NCBI GenBank assembly: GCA_008931825.1
Contig: QXVZ01026315.1
Span: forward strand, 49,424 to 113,423
Origin: Phallusia fumigata
Lineage: Eukaryota > Chordata > Ascidiacea > Phlebobranchia > Ascidiidae
Length of the DNA: 64,000 nt
Reading direction: 5' to 3'
The position numbers were made by a program, and so were the translations under genes. Below are positions 50,101 to 62,056 of this stretch, piece by piece. Positions within the stretch are counted from its first letter, which is position 1, and every line of letters begins with the position of its first letter. Under the pieces are notes generated by a model that saw only the letters and a program-made list of their open reading frames with translations, searched no databases and was not told the DNA's origin.

Positions 50101-53100
50101 AATTTGTCGCAGGTTTGGCAACGTCGATTATATAGGGTGTTTGTGTGAAGGCTGTTGTCTGTGAAAGGTGATCCCGATTATCTTGGCAATTTTGTCTCAA
50201 AGGTCAAAGCAATTTTCACGGGGCGGGCGATCATATAAGTGGCGCATTAGAGCTGTGCCTAAAACCACTAGTTTTATTCGCAGTCGATGGTGGATGGGGC
50301 ACTTGGAGCGACTGGAGTGAGTGCAGCGCGACTTGCGATGATGGGTTTAAGACACGAAGCCGCAAATGCAACAATCCCAAGCCCCGATTTGGTGGAAAGC
50401 ATTGCGCTGGCGACAGCAAAGCAACTGAACAGTGCATTGTAAAAACATGTCCAATCGGTAAGACTTTTGTGCAAAGTTGGTTTAACTTCGTGCCTTACTT
50501 TGACAGACCAACATAACTAATGTTGTTTACTTCATACGGCTTCGAGCGCAATCTAAGCGTGCCCAATTTTGGCAGCGATACAGTAACCCGCAGTTGTGCG
50601 GCGAGTATTTAATAGGAAAATCTCTTTGCACAGACGGCTGCCTGTCTAGCCCTTGTTATCCCGGCGTGGAATGCACTTCATACCATGACGGCTCGTTCGT
50701 ATGCGGTGCTTGTCCCGCAGGAACTCAGGGTGATGGAACTGAATGCGAAGACATCGATGAGGTAAAGTGTTGAGCCTACAATCGTTGGCAACTACACACG
50801 TGTAGAAATGGTTAACAAAACTGTTAGAATTGTTTGGTATGCTGATTTTGGTGTTGTTTGAAAAAATTTCCAGACTTTTAGAAATTGGATAATTCTTCCT
50901 ATATTTAATAAGCTTATCTTTCTACTGCGAACCTGTCGACAAAAAGGTTTAAAATGTCAAAGGTGTGTTTGGCGCTTGCGAAAAACGGAAGTAGACAGTT
51001 ACAGAGAAAGCGCCACTTTGCAATATTTTACCACGTGTATGTGGGAGCGCCTCTAAACATCAAAACATTAAAATAACTGGGAAGTGCTCGCTGGTTGATT
51101 GTATCTCGAAGAAAATCCGTCTGGGAATGCACTTTAAAAAACTTGCGGTACCGTTTAGTGGTGTTAATATTTTGCACCGACTTGCCCCAACAACACGCGG
51201 TCAATATTCAATCAATCGACACATACCGCTTCGTGTTTTATTACCTTCGGATTCAATAGCTAAGGCCTCTTAGTCCCGATTATCTCTAAAACATCGGTCA
51301 AGAAATCATAAGTTTTTCCAACAACACAAAACTTTATTTGGTTAGTTGATTTGACTAAGCAGTGGGAAGTTTCAGTTTCTACGATCACATTGTGTTGCGC
51401 GAACGACAATCCCATGATGCGATTTGAAGTTAGCAATCATATTTGTCTGACTTAGTGTCTGCTATGGGCAGGATAATGTGTTTGCTCAAACGATAGGCGC
51501 AAGCATTTGCAGACGGTAAAAGCGAAAACAGGCAATAAGGCAATTTGAGCCGCCCGCAAAACACCAACTGACAGTAATAAATTTATTTTGCAGTGCTCAT
51601 TGGTGCCAAACGCCTGCTTCCATGCTAATGGTGTCCACCGTTGTCAGAATCACTTTGCTGGGTACACTTGCCTGGCCTGTCCAGATGGCTACAAAGGTAA
51701 GCCAGAATGTCTGCTTGCATGCAAATGATCTTGAAGGTGTTATCACGGCATGTCAAACAATGTATACCCTACCAACAAGCAGGTAAATCAATATCTTATG
51801 TGTTTGCAGGTGATAGGCCGTCTGGCGTCGGAGCCGAACACGCACTTGCGCACAAGCAGGTATGCCGGGTCGTGAACCCATGCACTGAGGATGGCAACCC
51901 GTGTCCCGATAACGCACGCTGCATCTTCCTTGGCCTCACCGTCACGCCGCCGTTTAAGTGCAAGGTACACGTTTTGCTTGTTTAACGTTTGCGGTGCAGG
52001 CAATTTCCTGCTTAGCTTGCACGAAAACAAACACTTAAACTGCAAACAAACTTAAACAAAATTACCAGTTTGGCCACTGCAGTGAGAGTTTGGATAGCTC
52101 CTTTAAAAACACATGCACGCCACACAACACAAAAAAGTACCGATAAAATATTAACTTATGACAATTACACTGCGCCACCACAGTTTCCACAAAAAAGCAG
52201 GGGATTGATCAATAATTACCCCATGTCAAACTGCAATGTTTGATTTGCACCCCCAGATTTAACCTTCTATGCTTAGCACATAAAATGTCTGCGGATGTTA
52301 GCTTTGTAGATAAAGAATGCCTTACCCATAGTGCGCACACCGGCAAGCTTACCTTTGAAATCTTAATCCGAGAAATAGTCATGTTGGTGTTATGTATGAC
52401 TTGAGAGTTTCCAACACCATTGGGCCGAATAGTAAAGCCCTGAACGGCCGTTTAACTTTACCAACCGCCTTGAAACGGTACCAGAGGCCACTGAAAATAA
52501 CTTGATGTGCGTCAGAGGCTAAACTTGTTTTATCTGCCCGATATTGCGGCCAACTTTAAGGCACGACGTGTACGAATTGTCTGGAAACTTGTTGTGTTTG
52601 TTCATATTAGGGTGCACCTGTGTTATATTGTGCTGCCTTGCTCTCCCACGACGCGGCCGTGCTCGTAAACATGACAGTGCAGTGCTACAACACAAAAGGG
52701 CCCGGCCGGGTTTAATATCGCTGTGTAATGCGGAATGAAACTTGTAGATGTTTGCGACCTTTCACATGTATGAGAATGGTACGTTTGTTTGTCGAAGGAA
52801 TTCCCCTTCGTAAATTCGCTTTTGCGCCCGACTCAGATATTTGCCTACATTCAACCTTTATATTTTTAGCGTATATTTAGTTAAATTTAAAAAAATGTTT
52901 ATAACAACCATCATATAATATATAGTGTCTTCCCGGCTACGCAACGGCCCCAGGGTGTGAAGGACTCGTTTGCGCGGATGACACAGATTTGGACGGCGTC
53001 GCAGATGAAGCAATCACGTGCGATAGAGACGGAACAACCGTAAGTTACTACTTTTTAATTCATAGGGTTCAAGGATTTCGAGCAACAAAATTTTGTCAAC

Positions 53101-56100
53101 GCAGATTAGTCATCCCGCTGACAATTGCCGCCTTACTCCAAACAGTGGCCAAGAGGACCAGGACGGAGACGGCATTGGAGATGTTTGTGATGATGATATT
53201 GACGATGATGGTATATCCAACTTGCGGGTAAGTGTAGTGATTCGCGAACTGCATTGTTGCAGTTAGGTTTGCTACTATTGCTAGACCATGTAGCCTGTCA
53301 CCGCGGTATCCCAGACCGAATCCCCGTTACTCAAATCTCAAATAGTGAGGTCTAAATAACAACTTTGGTGGCCCAAATCGTTGGCTTCGACCTATGCTCG
53401 CGTGCCGCAAATGACAGGCCGAACTCGTTTAAGGTTAGGTCTCAATTGACCTGCCGGAATTTGGGCCTCGGCAATTGCCGAGACATTTGATATCCATATC
53501 CAGCAAGTTGCACGCGTGTGTTTTGTCATGCCGCAGTACTGCGACCTTTTCCGGATCAAATACTACGAGTTATTGCCGTGATTCAAAACACTGTCACAGG
53601 TCTGGACCAAAAAAATCTAATAAAGCTATGCTGTCTTTTACAGGACAACTGCCCATATGTACCGAACAGGGACCAATACGACATGGATCGCGACGGAGTG
53701 GGCGATGCTTGTGATAATTGCGTTCATAAACGTAACTCGGCCCAGATCGACACTGATAATGATGGACAGGGCGACGCGTGCGATCTCGACATTGATGACG
53801 ACGGTAAGTTGTCACTGTAAATGTTGTCAAAAAAAGGGCGATGCTTTTTGATCTATCTCAACTCTATGCCTTTGTTGTGTATAGACTAGCAACTAACGAT
53901 TTAATAAAATTCTTGCAGGCATTGAAAACATAATGGATAACTGCATTTACGTATACAACTTCGACCAGACCGACAGTGACAAAGATGGCGTGGGCGACAT
54001 GTGCGACAACTGTCCACTCGCATATAACCCGCGACAGGTAAATTTTTGTTTAGTGGAAGACCGACTGTTACCATTGGTAGAAGCAGGACATGCTTGTTAT
54101 TTACCGAAATGTTTTTTTTTGTCCAGGCTGACCGCGACTCTGATGGTATTGGTAATGATTGTGACACTAACCTGGATGTCGATGAAGACGGAGTTCAAAA
54201 TAATCTTGACAACTGTCCGTATATTGCTAACTCAAACCAAGCTGACCACGACAAAGACGGATTGGGTAAGGATTGTCGGACGAATGCGTTTTTTGGTTGA
54301 TTTTGTTGAGCACGCTTTAATATCTCGATGGATTCTTCAGGCGATGCATGCGACCCCGATGACGACAATGACGGAATTAAAGATCATGCGGACAACTGCA
54401 GACTGGTTGTTAACCCAAGTCAGCTCGACATTGATGGTAAGAAAACAAAACTTGTTTTGCTTGGCGTTTGAAAACACACCATTCCTTTTCAAAATTTACA
54501 CTAAATTTGTTTTGTGCAGGCAACGGACGGGGAGACCTTTGCGAGGGAGACTTTGACGACGATGGTATTGATGACATATTGGATGCTTGTCCCATGAACG
54601 CCGGTATCAGCGTCACCGATTTCAGCAAGTTCGATATGATTCCTCTTGATCCTAGCGGCACAGTTCAACTAGACCCCAAATGGGTGGTTAGGCATCAGGG
54701 CAAAGAGCTGATTCAGACTGTAAACTGCGATCCCGGCCTGGCAATCGGTAAGTGCTGTTAATGATTATCATCACAAAACAATTACTAATGAAAACACTGT
54801 TTGAGTTTAAGCCTAAAAATAACGATATTTTTTGTTGTTGTTTGCAGGTATGGACCGATTCGAGGCTGTCGACTTTAGTGGAACTTTCTTCGTTAACACT
54901 GGTCGTGACGACGACTACGCAGGATTCGTGTTTGGCTACCAATCATCCAGTCGCTTTTATGTGGTCATGTGGAAGCAAGTGTCGCAAACCTACTGGAAGA
55001 ATACACCAAGCAGAGCACAGGCTTATGGCGCCCTCCAAATTAAGGTAGGCTAATAATCAGGAAATACCCTACGTGATGAAAACGACCAAAATTAAACCAC
55101 CTTTAAGCTGTTGAATATCCTCGTTGTTTGCGCTAAACTGCACGAAATGTTTGAACGAAGGGCAAATCTGATAGTCTTTGCTATTATATTGCAAAAAAGC
55201 CTCACCACTAAGCTTGCCGTGTTGAATAATTGTGGTTTTCGTCTGGCACGAACTTGATCCCGCTCAAATTACAATCCTCACTAATCCAATCTACGTTGTT
55301 TTGAAAATCCAAGCGTTTTGCCCACATGCAAAGCCGTGACTCACATACTGCTCATTTACCTAGAGACCAGAAAATGAAAATCGCAACTCAACCAAAACGC
55401 AGCAGGATAATTTTATTTTCCTTCCGCAAGAGTGCGCAAAATTTGCGGCCTTTAGGTAAACTAACATTCCGTTAAACGCCCGCATGTCTTGCATTTGCAG
55501 GTGGTGAACTCTACGACCGGTCCCGGCGAGGTACTAAGAAATGCCCTCTGGCACACCGGGGACACCACAGACCAGGTAAGCATCCACGCAACTTGTTCAG
55601 ATGCAGCGGTTCCACATTCCGGCCTTTAATTGTACGAACGTCTATCGTCCGATTTTTATCGTAACCTGAATCATCGTACGAACGTTCTTCGCGGTCGCTT
55701 TGGTATTTAGCGCAAAACTAAATTTGGAGCTCTGCAGACTCGCTCGTATGCGCATACTTTGTTAATTGGTTGATCTGCAACAGACTGACTGCGGCTCTTA
55801 AATAACTGAGCTCCGCTCATGCGTGGTTGAACCTCCGGTGGCGAGGTTACAACGCACAATTATCCTAAGAATTTGAAGGTACCTATATCTAGTAAACAAC
55901 TAACTTTTTTGCAAAGGTCCGCACCTTGTGGCACGACCCAATGCAGCAGGGTTGGAGAGACTTCGTTGCGTACAGATGGACACTGCAGCACCGTCCGGAA
56001 ACCGGATTTATTAGGTAAGGCGCACAACAATAGTTCTCGATAGCTGTTGTCTAAAAAATCACAACAATTCATCATGGTGCACTTGACATTCCGGCCGTGG

Positions 56101-56564
56101 TATGGTATTTCTGTGTTGATTGATTACAGATCACTAAGCCCCGTAAATCTCCTTTTACCGCAAGGGTAGAATGTTTATCTCCCACCGAAATCCCCGCATT
56201 TTTGCCCATTTTTAAACAGATCCCTTTGTTTACGCAGGGTGACCATGTATGAGGGTAAAAAGTTGCTTGTTGACTCCGGAGCGATTCACGACAAGACTTA
56301 CGCCGGCGGTCGCCTCGGAATGTTCATCTTTTCGCAGGAGATGGTATTCTTCTCAGACATGGAATACACATGCAAAGGTAAGAACGGAAGCATATCGTCT
56401 GGAACTAGCGATAAACGTGCTTAAAGCCCTGGAATGAAAAGCCCTCTTGAGAACACTTAAAACTCGATTGGATCTCGTATTGTGATCGCTGTTTCCACCG
56501 CCCAGGCCCGCCGCGGTGGTGAAACTCAACATTCCAATCGAGTTGTTTATTTGCAGACACGTGA
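44181..56564 (+). CDS. THBS1/THBS2: Thrombospondin, subgroup A (THBS1/THBS2-type)
   Basis: Secreted trimeric calcium-binding matrix glycoprotein. Coding exons: 44181-44235, 44366-45072 (44502-44615 is a duplicate), 45758-45851, 45935-46176, 46528-46621, 49531-49695, 49865-50041, 50284-50457, 50634-50761, 51594-51696, 51810-51964, 52926-53039, 53105-53227, 53644-53803, 53919-54037, 54127-54265, 54341-54436, 54520-54747, 54848-55044, 55501-55575, 55917-56014, 56238-56377, 56557-56564. Corrected length is about 1,140 residues (human THBS1 1,170). Order: signal peptide 1-18, TSPN about 20-205, oligomerisation Cys265/269, VWC 284-341, TSRs about 345-396, 400-455 (with CSVTCG) and 458-513, EGF-like repeats 514-642, TSP3 calcium wires about 645-930 (repeated DxDxDGxGD), lectin-like C-domain to the end ([28 protein letters not shown]-like [13 protein letters not shown]). 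An RGD sits at 896-898. All introns are GT-AG. One gene presumably stands for the vertebrate THBS1/2 pair. Confidence 0.96.
44389..44615 (+). repeat. Identical 113-base duplication around N44502 inside a coding exon
   Basis: 44389-44501 and 44503-44615 are identical and separated by one N. With the N, 114 bases are inserted, which preserves the reading frame and would duplicate 38 residues just after the signal peptide. Removing one copy restores a normal TSPN domain, so an assembly overlap is the best reading. Confidence 0.95.
46622..49530 (+). other. Longest thrombospondin intron (between VWC and TSR1)
   Basis: 2.9-kb GT-AG intron. It contains an identical 113-base duplication (46832-46944 and 46946-47058) around N46945, again an apparent contig overlap. 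Several open frames cross it, but none resembles a known domain or joins the flanking exons in frame. Confidence 0.7.
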
Positions 56565-57200
56565 AGTCGAAATCTCGACCTGGAGGCTTATTGAGGAAAT
56601 TTCCACAGCGTCAACGCGCAATCCGCATCGCTTTTGAATGTCTTGTCACGTGACCGGCGACCGTTGGACGCGTTAGGATCAAGTCCATTTTCCGTGTTTA
56701 TCGCCTTTTACAGGGCGCAAATGCACTTCTCATTCGAAATCAGCCTGTGTTTACAGTGGTTACTGGAAACTGACTTGTGGCCAGTTTGTATGCTCTTGAC
56801 TGGTGCCAAACCTTATTATTTTTAATGTTTTTACCCCCTTCTAAGTTACTTATGTTTCGAACAGCACGTCCACTGTAGTTATTCCGCTGCTGTCTAACAC
56901 CAGTCGTTTTTTACCTTTCTGCGTTCTTTTGTTGTTTCTTGCCATGGATCAAATCAAAGGTATTTTACAACATTTCGCAAACTTTACTCCTTAGGTTTGA
57001 TTTGATGAGCGTATATTGGTGTTTACTGGTGGCCAACGCTGCGCTTGATATGGAAAAATAGTATGAAGCATTTGTTAATACAGCTTTTTATGCTTCTAAA
57101 GCGTTTCTCTGTTATTGTGTTTTCAGTATTTATTTCTTTTTTGTTCATGTTCGTTTTTCGCTTAGTTTATGTTGTTTTTCAAATGGGACATTGAAACATC

Positions 57201-57206
57201 AATAAA
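57201..57206 (+). terminator. Thrombospondin poly(A) signal
   Basis: AATAAA lies about 640 bases after the thrombospondin stop codon, followed by a T-rich stretch. No earlier canonical hexamer was noticed, so a 3' UTR of roughly 0.65 kb is inferred. Confidence 0.5.
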
Positions 57207-57804
57207 ATAGTGCCTTAGTCAAAAGTTTTCATGTCTTAGTCCTGAAAGATGTTTGAAGTTTTCGATATTACAAACACGTCTCTGTACTAGCCAAGTGAAG
57301 TCATTCATCCAGCAATTGCAAATCATGCTTGTTTTCCTCGTGACTAGAATAAAAAAAATCGCCGTCATTTCGACCTGTCATTTCAAAACTGGTTGTTTAC
57401 GACGAAAAAAAAGATGCATTGAGGCGAAACTTTACACGATGACCAGACGTTTAAAAAACCGCTTCAGCACCACAAAGTACTATTTATTGGGTATTGAAAC
57501 ATGTTTTTTTTAACAGACTTTAACTGACTCGTTTTTTTTACACCACGAGGCGTACAACACAGCACAATCTTTATTATAATTGCTTGTTTACTGTTTCAAA
57601 AAAGCGACCAAAAGACACATACACAACTTTACCAGAATTTGGACAGCAGATCACGAAACAAAGTTTTAAAAACAGAACAAAGTGTGATGCTTAATTTTCT
57701 AAAAATCCTATGAAAATAAACAAAAGTAAAACAAATCGTGTCACATCATTTTAAACTTTCCGTAACAACCAAGTAAAGATCCAAACAAAAAAACTCATAG
57801 CCCC

Positions 57805-58215
57805 ACCTTTTAGGATGAAACGCATGATTCGCTATGTGAGTGTGGCCAGCGATTTTTCCGTTCCGCCATATTGATTCCTCGCAGAAACGTTGAACTGGAC
57901 TAAGACAATAAACCAAATGCAAATAAATTTATGGGAGCAATGAGAACGGATAATATAAAGATAATCAATAATATAACGTAAAAAATATTATATAGTAGTA
58001 AAATGTGTTGCGGGTTGTCAAGTATTTATCTTGATAAGTCTCGGTACATTAAGATTAAAATTTTGTAAAAAAAATACATGTCTATTGTGAACTATGTGAG
58101 TATTTTTCGGTTCGCTTTTCCTTGTTCCATTGAAATACGATTGACAAAATTGTAGCAGCCGCGCCCCTAGTGGCGGGTCGTCTGTTCGTAAACATCAACG
58201 CCAGGTGTGAATACC
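57805..58215 (-). pseudogene. Decayed SARDH exon relics, first copy
   Basis: On the minus strand, 58215 down to about 58100 reads GIHTWR-stop-CLRTDDPP then LGARLLQFC, aligning to GFYHWGHSLRADDSP then LEARLLHLC of the intact SARDH exon at 62954-62792. About 57899-57805 reads VQRFCEESIWRNGKIAGHTH then IANHAFHPK, aligning to the next SARDH exon at 62693-62586 (VQLFGAETIWRSGEVVGFTR). A TGA replaces a codon in the first relic, its acceptor AG is lost, and a five-base deletion shifts the frame. The final SARDH exon is not recognisable downstream. A non-functional duplicate of the neighbouring gene. Confidence 0.8.
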
Positions 58216-58844
58216 ATTTATACAAAATATATACAAAACCAGTCCAAACAATATTCACAGTTTAAAAAATACAGTTCTGGTATTAACATTGCATTTAAGN
58301 AGTTTTCGATATTATAAACACGTCTCTGTACTAGCCAAGTCAAGTCATTCATCCAGCAATTGCAAATCATGCTTGTTTTCCTCGTGACTAGAATAAAAAA
58401 AATCGCCGTCATTTCGACCTGTCATTTCAAAACTGTTTGTTTACGACGAAAAAAAGATGCATTGAGGCGAAACTTTACACGATGACCAGACGTTTAAAAA
58501 ACCGCTTCAGCACCACGAAGTACTATTTATTGGATATTGAAACATGTTTTTTTTTAACAGACTTTAACTGACTCGTTTTTTTCACACCACGAGGCGTACA
58601 ACACAGTACAATCTTTATTATAATGGCTTGTTTACTGTTTCAAAAAAGCGACCAAAAGACACATACACAACTTTACCAGAATTTGGACAGCAGATCACGA
58701 AACAAGTTTTAAAAACAGAACAAAGTGTGATGCTTAATTTTCTAAAAATCCTATGAAAATGAACAAAAGTAAAACAAATCGTGTCACATCATTTTAAACT
58801 TTCCGAAACAACCAAGTAAAGATCCAAACAAGAAAACTCATAGC

Positions 58845-59246
58845 CCCACATGATTCGCTATGTGAGTGTGACCAGCGATTTTCCCGTTCCGCCATATTGA
58901 TTCCTCGCAGAAACGTTGAACTGGACTAAGACAATAAACCAAATGCAAATAAATTTATGGAAGCAATGAGAACGGATAATATAAAGATAATCAATAATAT
59001 AACGTAAAAAATAGTATATAGTAGTAAAATGTGTTGCGGGTTGTCAAGTATTTATCTTGATAAGTCTCGGTACATTTAGATAAAAATTTTGTAAAAAAAA
59101 TACATGTCTATTGTGAACTATGTGAGTATTTTTCGGTTCGCTTTTCCTTGTTCCATTGAAATACGATTGTCTTCACAAAATTGTAGCAGCCGCGCCCCTA
59201 GTGGCGGGTCGTCTGTTCGTAAACATCAACGCCAGGTGTGAATACC
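58845..59246 (-). pseudogene. Decayed SARDH exon relics, second copy
   Basis: Same relic as at 57805-58215, in the copy to the right of N58300. The exon starting at 59246 carries the same in-frame TGA but keeps five bases lost in the other copy, so the homology extends to LLQFCEDNR against LLHLCDDNR of SARDH. The second relic exon starts at 58925 and keeps its TAG acceptor. Probably an allele of the first copy rather than a separate pseudogene. Confidence 0.78.
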
Positions 59247-59329
59247 ATTTGTACAAAATATATACAAAACCAGTCCAAACAATATTCACTTTAATACAGT
59301 TCTGGTATTAACATTGCATTTAAGGCCGC

Positions 59330-62056
59330 TTTCACTCATTTCGTCATTTATGTGACCTTTGCGTTGTTGCTCCTCTCAGCGACAGGCAATATTTGATCTC
59401 CAATTTCCATGCAAATTTCTGTCTTAAATGGTTTAAGTATCTTAACTTGAAATGGCTGACCACTTTAGAATAGTTTTGACAATAAATTTGTTTGAAAAAC
59501 AAAATTAGCTTTCGGAAACCAATTTTTACCTCGGGAGGTTTCACCAGCATGTCGCTTTTACCTGTGTGTTATACCTTAAAGGTATAGAAAAGCCTGGTTA
59601 AAGAAATTGACAGCATTGTATAGGAAGTACTGCGTTTGGCGAAATGTTCGAAAAAACGCCTTAAGGGACATAAAAATGTCGGTTTCGATTCGGGTTTAAG
59701 CCGTCATTGACACAAGTTATATTTCCAACCTGTAAGCGTCCTTTACCCTTTACCGTACCATGATCTCCTGTGTCTATTTTGCACACAACAAAATCAGATT
59801 TAATCCCTTCCTTATCGTTCAACATCAGAGTGTAAATACTCGTATAACATCTGCAGCGACGTCACGGGAGAAGAGAAGTTTGGGGGGCCTTGGTGGCGAC
59901 CTTCCAGCACCAGCTTACCCATGTTGTGTTAAAAATAACACAGGACTTTCGGCATGTCATGCACTATCTATGTGTTGTTTTATGCGGAAACAAAATATTT
60001 CCACAATTTATGAAAAATATTATCATTGACGGGTCTCACTAACTAAATGTAATAGATCGTACAGTCTCATGCACTCATGCTGGTCGTGTTTCAATTGATC
60101 TCGGTATAGCTGTAATCCGTCTTAATAGTGTTTTCATACGCATCTAAGGTATAGTAATCCTTTTATTTATGTTTTGTTCCAGGTATAAAATAGATTGGAG
60201 CTTCACAGCCGTACGGCCCTCCCTGTATTTTTTACCCAAAAACATATCCCCGGTCTAGCAACGTTTTGTTAATACACATTTAATGCGAGCAACTGTTCTA
60301 ATGTAATGCTATAGCTTTTTTATTATACCTGTACCATCGCCGTTTGAAAAAACAATGCCACAATGTGTGACATAGCTTTCGCGAGACAAATCTTCGGCAG
60401 TAAGTTATTAATACTACCGGTTTTCATTAGATTAGATTTAATCGCATGAATTTCTCCACTCGGTTTAACTAGGGCAGGAAGGTTACCTAACGTCCCAAGT
60501 AAACATATCCAGTTCGGGCTTGCCGTGCATCGGCAACAATGCGATTTGTTTTCCAAGCCCCTCCACCCAACTTCATACCGCCACCTTCAAAAACCACTCG
60601 GGTAGACAAACCCTCGCACGACTGGTGATCCCCCCACGAGCGGTTTACCGTCAAGAGTAAGGGATTGTACACAAAAATGGTGTAAACAAGCTGAAAAACA
60701 CTGCGAATACAGCACACAAATCGATTCAATCTACGCGTAATGATGAACATAGCACATGGCGTCATACAAAATAATGTAAACTTGGATTGATGTCAATGAC
60801 CTTTAAACCTTAAATAGGATTATATACCTGGCCCGCAGACAGTGCTGCTTATTTCCGACTTAGTAACGAAGGCGGCATTAGATCACAACCAGTTTCAAAT
60901 AGCGGTTTATATGTATCCCAATTCACATCATAAAGTCCAAATTTAAAATCACTTCCCACTTTGCGGGAAGGTACAAGCAGCAAGCAGAATAATTTATTCT
61001 TTTTAGAACACAGTCAAAGATTAAGAATAACTGTTGGTCCGCTCGCATAATACCGGGTTGTTTTCGTAACCTACAACTTGCGCAGTGTCGCCCTGTCTCT
61101 TATCGACCCATCATGATGTCGGAAGTTTGGCAGCTCATTAACACCCTCTATCGACTGTGTTATCGCACGCGCTTGTCTGTAAACCACTTGTGGTGTCTGG
61201 ACCCCAACCATCTGTTTGTAACGACTGAAAAAACATTCAATGCTTACCGTGAAAAGTAAAAAACGATATTGTTCCATACTAGCGTTCAAAAAAGATTGTG
61301 TTTGAACGAATTTCGAATTTGCATGCTCCTATAATTGTCGCAAAGGTACTGTCGTTTCTGACGAAGCGAATATGCACTATTATGCACCATAACTATCGGT
61401 ATTTGTAAGTTGGTCGCTGCCACTGTGGACTAAGACTTGGATTGTTGGTAGTTGGAAATCACTTGGGTGAAATGCTTGGTGAGAATTTTACGTGATGTTT
61501 TTTGTTTCAACAGAAACTACTTCAAAGCACGTACACATTGTTCGTGGATGCCCGTCTCCAAAAGTTATGGATAAAGTTGACAAATGCGCACCAATTAAAC
61601 ACAAGTTGCAATAATTTGGCGTTTTTATTGGGTGACTGTCGTAACGTATCACCAACATATGTACCAACAAGTACGCGAAAAAATAAATGCTGAGAAACAA
61701 AAGCGATATGATTTTAATTATTTGAGATAGAAAGGCATGAGACAATTATCAGTAATTTGAAAAATCCGTTGAATGCAGCAACAAGAAAACGAAAACACTA
61801 AGGCACCAATTAAGAGTAAAATTGCACAAATGCCGCTGAGAAAAAATACGTAAGCAGGCAATTAAAAAATAGGCATGATAAAAAATTTCGATAGAGATTG
61901 ACGAACGTTTGCTGCAATCTGTGGACATGCAGTTTAAAAACGCTGTGCCTATAAAAAGTTAGTTGACAAGTGTGACATAGTAAAATGATGTATTAAAATA
62001 GAGGATAATTTTTAATTAATTTTACCGCAAGTAATACTTGGTGCAATACAAATATT
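59330..62056. other. Intergenic, 3' side of SARDH
   Basis: About 2.7 kb, AT-rich. No exon recognised; open frames of 60-92 codons lack motifs. It should include the SARDH 3' UTR on the minus strand. Confidence 0.45.

Larger units (their letters stand above)
57253..59325. repeat. ~1.04-kb direct duplication around N58300
   Basis: About 57256-58299 and 58301-59325 are near-identical in order and content, separated by one N. They differ by substitutions and small indels: a 17-base stretch near 57812 absent from the second copy, and five bases near 59171 absent from the first. Two alleles of one locus placed in tandem is the likely explanation. Confidence 0.85.

Noticed and set aside
58218-58412. 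Minus-strand open frame containing an unknown residue
   Set aside because: It crosses the artificial join at N58300 and has no coding support.
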